Positions 62,401-64,000 of a stretch of 64,000 bases of DNA are shown here, piece after piece. This DNA is from Planctomycetota bacterium (GTDB taxonomy: Bacteria > Planctomycetota > UBA1135 > UBA2386): assembly GCA_020848735.1 (NCBI GenBank), contig JADLHO010000087.1, forward strand, positions 1 through 64,000, written 5' to 3'. Made by a program: the position numbers and the translations under genes. Position 1 is the stretch's first letter, and each line of letters begins with the position of its first letter. Below the pieces are notes generated by a model that saw only the letters and a program-made list of their open reading frames with translations, was not told the DNA's origin and made no database searches.

Positions 62401-63459
62401 ATCACCGGCAACCGCGACGGCTGGCTCTACGACATCATCACCCGGGATCCGGGTGACTTCAGCGGGCTGCGGACGCGCGACCACGATCCGATCGCGCTGC
62501 CGCTGCTCGTCGACGTCTCCGTCTGGCCGGACGATTCGCGGGCCGTGGCGAACGCGGGCAACCTCTTCCACATCGCCTACGTCGGGCCCATCTGGACCCC
62601 GGCCAACCCGGGCGGCTACTACAACGCCGGTGGTGGCATCACCACCGTCGGCCCGCCGCCGGCCGGACCCGATCCGTTCTCCTGCAACGGCATCGATTGG
62701 CCCTTCTTCCGCGTCTTCACGTTCGGCGGTTCCGACGCGAACAACCCGAGTCTCTTCAATCGCATCGATCCGGATCGCGCCGAGATCGCGCGCGGCGGTG
62801 TGATCAAGGACCTCGGCCTCGGCGATCCGATCGCCGGCCTCTACCAGACCAAGCCGGGTGACGCGAGCGTCCACTGGGCGCAGATCGATCTCGTGCGCAA
62901 GGTCTCCGTCGTGACCTTCGGCTTCTTCGACACGCTGCGGCCGAACCGTCACGACCTCGCGGCGCAGAACCCGGCGCCGCCGGCCCTGCCGCCGAGCGTC
63001 GGTCGTCCGGATCTCAGCGTGCTGGTCGGTGGCGACGTGCGCGTGCAGGACATGATGGCGATCCTCGATCCCCCGGCGGCGAGGCAGCCGGGCGGCACGC
63101 GGATCGACGTCGAGTTCCGCGGCGTGCGGACCCTGACCCGTCCGGATCCCTACGACCCGAACACCAGCGACGCCGTGGACACGCGCCGCAACCTCCTCAA
63201 CCCGAACTACGCCTGCGAGGCCTACCGCTACGCGATGTCGAATCCGGGTGAGTCGAACGACCCGCGGGTCGTCGCCGAGGGGCTCACGCCCTACGTCAAG
63301 GAAGGCGAACTCGACACGATCCGTGACCCGGCCAATCTCCTGCTGCCGCGCTTCATGAACTTCCGTCTGGTCATGGAGAACAACATCTCCTCGAACCCGA
63401 CGCAGGCGCCGGCGCTGCGCGGCATGGGGATCGTGTTCCGCGTCGCGCGCACGAACTGA
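59452..63459 (+). CDS. Giant Ig-like lipoprotein 3 (paralog of the first)
   Basis: A 1335-residue lipoprotein with lipobox VTAC (Cys26) and a GGGKAGGGGG linker. It aligns block by block with the protein at 51722: YYGRLVDVY, VVPRNAAFELRFDRS, IRDFRSGNLADG, YRFSEPMDVESVSPLDNF (Ig-like), NIDVEQMHWAPWADS, SHSKKRPD and NFRLVMENNISSNP at the end. Conserved blocks lie in the same order, so the two arose by duplication. The repeated order of beta-domains and aromatic motifs suggests one large folded surface protein. Function not recognised. ATG 59452 is preferred; ATG 59461 also possible. Confidence 0.8.
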   Translation: MSIMVRSRYVTTVLVVIALTLLVTACGGGKAGGGGGQQTQGASLLSVYYGRLVDVYAYRRIDPAIADRRVTNNREPVLIARNVVVSPQIETEPLVDSVGNVRAGASFRFLPFDVTVGHEELLILWDDVNEKSSYDEAWSRARAGLVEVSAAYRDQNILTNPMPVVPRNAAFELRFDRSLGLTNEFFAINPSAIQVLRFRDDPNVVPAPIAFEPATVRLLTTGGNTIIVDTTLVGGETSLSRTTNGLAQSLDSLTANYRIAIPTSGIAARSFAVRPDALPQLNGVDSAGDPATIRDFRSGNLADGRVGALEDFERPQIVATKRMGITAIDVTQRVLTVFKRGSTVAVRARQPFVDGIVDRNTLLPKGPAEVPTVDANGSALPLPSGDFLVQDVTSPVTGERVRIRTEILQVLEVGTVEGDGNFAGPGLTAAGTDGGELTAINVRVSTIHGVDSQGNRVSLEAANNGGQGAECDITVRYYEFLRYGPNAGAGAVSDADRRAEFALVDPELGNPVAGTGLRPDATIGYRFSEPMDVESVSPLDNFVLTNQECHVGVFPSVLTNPKSASLNFIFTRLIDRRGDGTLLELQPPAGLYHVQGQTEQYWAHLDVGTKGLKDLAGNVLDLFDRRPPATITVGGNPVEVPLRNFSQLFQVEPTAADNWVGSRVFRFASADEDGTKPGSIDFFGQFQLDIDSGTLRASPVTRRSRTADSANLGSIERWNRGECVAPEVPAQVGPPPVPRVPPLSFRPGSPSYGNGVLYRTPSMNTVQPAPPLVFQPPQAPQPFGGIVEPNTSFGARVQMTYREDDFGMSHTDVGDLNIDVEQMHWAPWADSVVLYDSFDRYTMKLSHSKKRPDLLFVKTVDPMSGAIFCGLDCGSLFSGLSEGFAENALENTTSVEVVKDRQYVIDPNTAFRATSTIKYVPYPEFQKTYTWRDSRIVTWDMANDRAVGLGGSLNASDTPPLRSVTAHCSSPWVRDDPNTALLGITGNRDGWLYDIITRDPGDFSGLRTRDHDPIALPLLVDVSVWPDDSRAVANAGNLFHIAYVGPIWTPANPGGYYNAGGGITTVGPPPAGPDPFSCNGIDWPFFRVFTFGGSDANNPSLFNRIDPDRAEIARGGVIKDLGLGDPIAGLYQTKPGDASVHWAQIDLVRKVSVVTFGFFDTLRPNRHDLAAQNPAPPALPPSVGRPDLSVLVGGDVRVQDMMAILDPPAARQPGGTRIDVEFRGVRTLTRPDPYDPNTSDAVDTRRNLLNPNYACEAYRYAMSNPGESNDPRVVAEGLTPYVKEGELDTIRDPANLLLPRFMNFRLVMENNISSNPTQAPALRGMGIVFRVARTN

Positions 63460-63499
63460 GCGCGCCCCGGCGAGTGCCTCTCGACGCCGGACCCGGGTT

Positions 63500-63531
63500 C
63501 GCGGAACATCCGCCGCGGACCCGGTTCCGCG
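63500..63531. other. Hairpin between lipoproteins 3 and 4
   Basis: CGCGGAAC/GTTCCGCG, 8 bp with a 16-nt loop. No T-tract. Confidence 0.3.
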
Positions 63532-63589
63532 TAGCCGCGAGGGGCGGCCCGGAGCAAGCCGTGGCGTCCGTTCGTCCTCGCGCTCCCCT

Positions 63590-64000
63590 ATGCGTCTCGC
63601 CCGCCCCGCCGCGCTCGTCGTCGCACTCGCCGCTCTGCCCGGCTGCGATCGGCCCGTCGAGTGGCTGCGGCTCGAGCGTGTCGATCCGCGGCAATCCGGC
63701 GAGGAGCGCCCGACGCTCGCGCTGAACCAGTCGATCACGGCCTACTTCGATGCGCCGATCGATCCGCTCTCGGTGACGGCGGAGTCCTTCCGCGTCGCCG
63801 ATAGCGCGGGCCGCGCGGTGCGCGGCAGCCTCGACATCGGCGCGCGCTCGGTGCGCTTCCGGCCGATCCCGCCGGCGGGGGCACAGCTCGACGACGGCTC
63901 GCTGCTCCCCGGCGGGATCTACCGCGTCGAACTCGCGGGCATGCCGGCGAGCTTCGCGCTCCGTTCGCGCTCCGGTCGCCCGCTCGATCACTCGCTCTCG
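63590..64000 (+). CDS. Partial Ig-like lipoprotein 4 (cut by window end)
   Basis: At least 137 codons open to the window end. Lipobox LPGC (Cys18) follows a short hydrophobic segment, and residues about 35-60 (LALNQSITAYFDAPIDPLSV) form a Big_5/SbsA-like Ig segment like those in the upstream lipoproteins. It is the fourth consecutive lipoprotein gene on this strand. Confidence 0.65.
   Translation, partial: MRLARPAALVVALAALPGCDRPVEWLRLERVDPRQSGEERPTLALNQSITAYFDAPIDPLSVTAESFRVADSAGRAVRGSLDIGARSVRFRPIPPAGAQLDDGSLLPGGIYRVELAGMPASFALRSRSGRPLDHSLS

Noticed and set aside
59251-63738. Long minus-strand open frames opposite the third giant lipoprotein
   Set aside because: Same GC-skew effect; the plus-strand frame has a lipobox and paralogy to the first lipoprotein.

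Overview
This window is high-GC bacterial chromosome carrying core housekeeping genes. The organism looks like a Gram-negative (diderm) bacterium: there is a PilQ-type secretin and there are several lipobox-bearing lipoproteins. It is not a standard proteobacterium. The S10/spc/alpha ribosomal supercluster lacks rplC, rpsN, rpmD and map, RNase E/G carries a large acidic insert in its S1 domain, ornithine carbamoylation uses the N-acetylornithine-type enzyme, and a Bacteroides-like serine palmitoyltransferase is present. My best guess is a Planctomycetota-like or other deep-branching lineage; this is inference from gene content only. No insertion sequence, prophage or CRISPR array was seen.

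Layout. 1-2.2 kb: a divergent EF-G-like GTPase. 2.2-17.9 kb: a good promoter and a long leader, then rpsJ-rplD-rplW-rplB-rpsS-rplV-rpsC-rplP-rpmC-rpsQ, rplN-rplX-rplE-rpsH-rplF-rplR-rpsE-rplO-secY-adk-infA-rpmJ, and rpsM-rpsK-rpsD-rpoA-rplQ. Many spacers are unusually long and hold short repeats or hairpins. 18.0-25.5 kb: dnaE and a serine palmitoyltransferase-like gene on the minus strand, a divergent SDR gene, an argF'-type carbamoyltransferase and tadA. 25.5-28.9 kb: two tRNA-Ser genes, SRP RNA, dnaX, ybaB/ebfC and recR. 29.0-35.6 kb: hrpB, then an rpoN cluster (rpoN-truA-hpf-ptsN-HPr) that looks like a nitrogen-PTS module, and a small lipoprotein.

35.7-48.1 kb: type IV pilus genes pilM, pilN, a fused pilO-pilP-like gene and the secretin pilQ, followed after an RNase/ribosome block (rng, rplU, rpmA, obgE) by a PilT-type ATPase and a GspC-like PDZ protein. 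48.1-51.4 kb: coaX, a shortened MnmE-like GTPase and a pyrB gene whose product is fused to a PyrI-like zinc domain plus an Ada-like tail.

51.7-64.0 kb: four tandem lipoprotein genes (about 1341, 1134 and 1335 residues, and one cut by the window end). The first and third are clear paralogs, the second has a long glycine-rich middle, and Ig-like (SbsA/Big_5-like) segments recur. I recognise no described function for this array, and it is the best candidate for an undescribed surface system here. The pilus/secretin genes upstream suggest an envelope-export context but do not prove a link.
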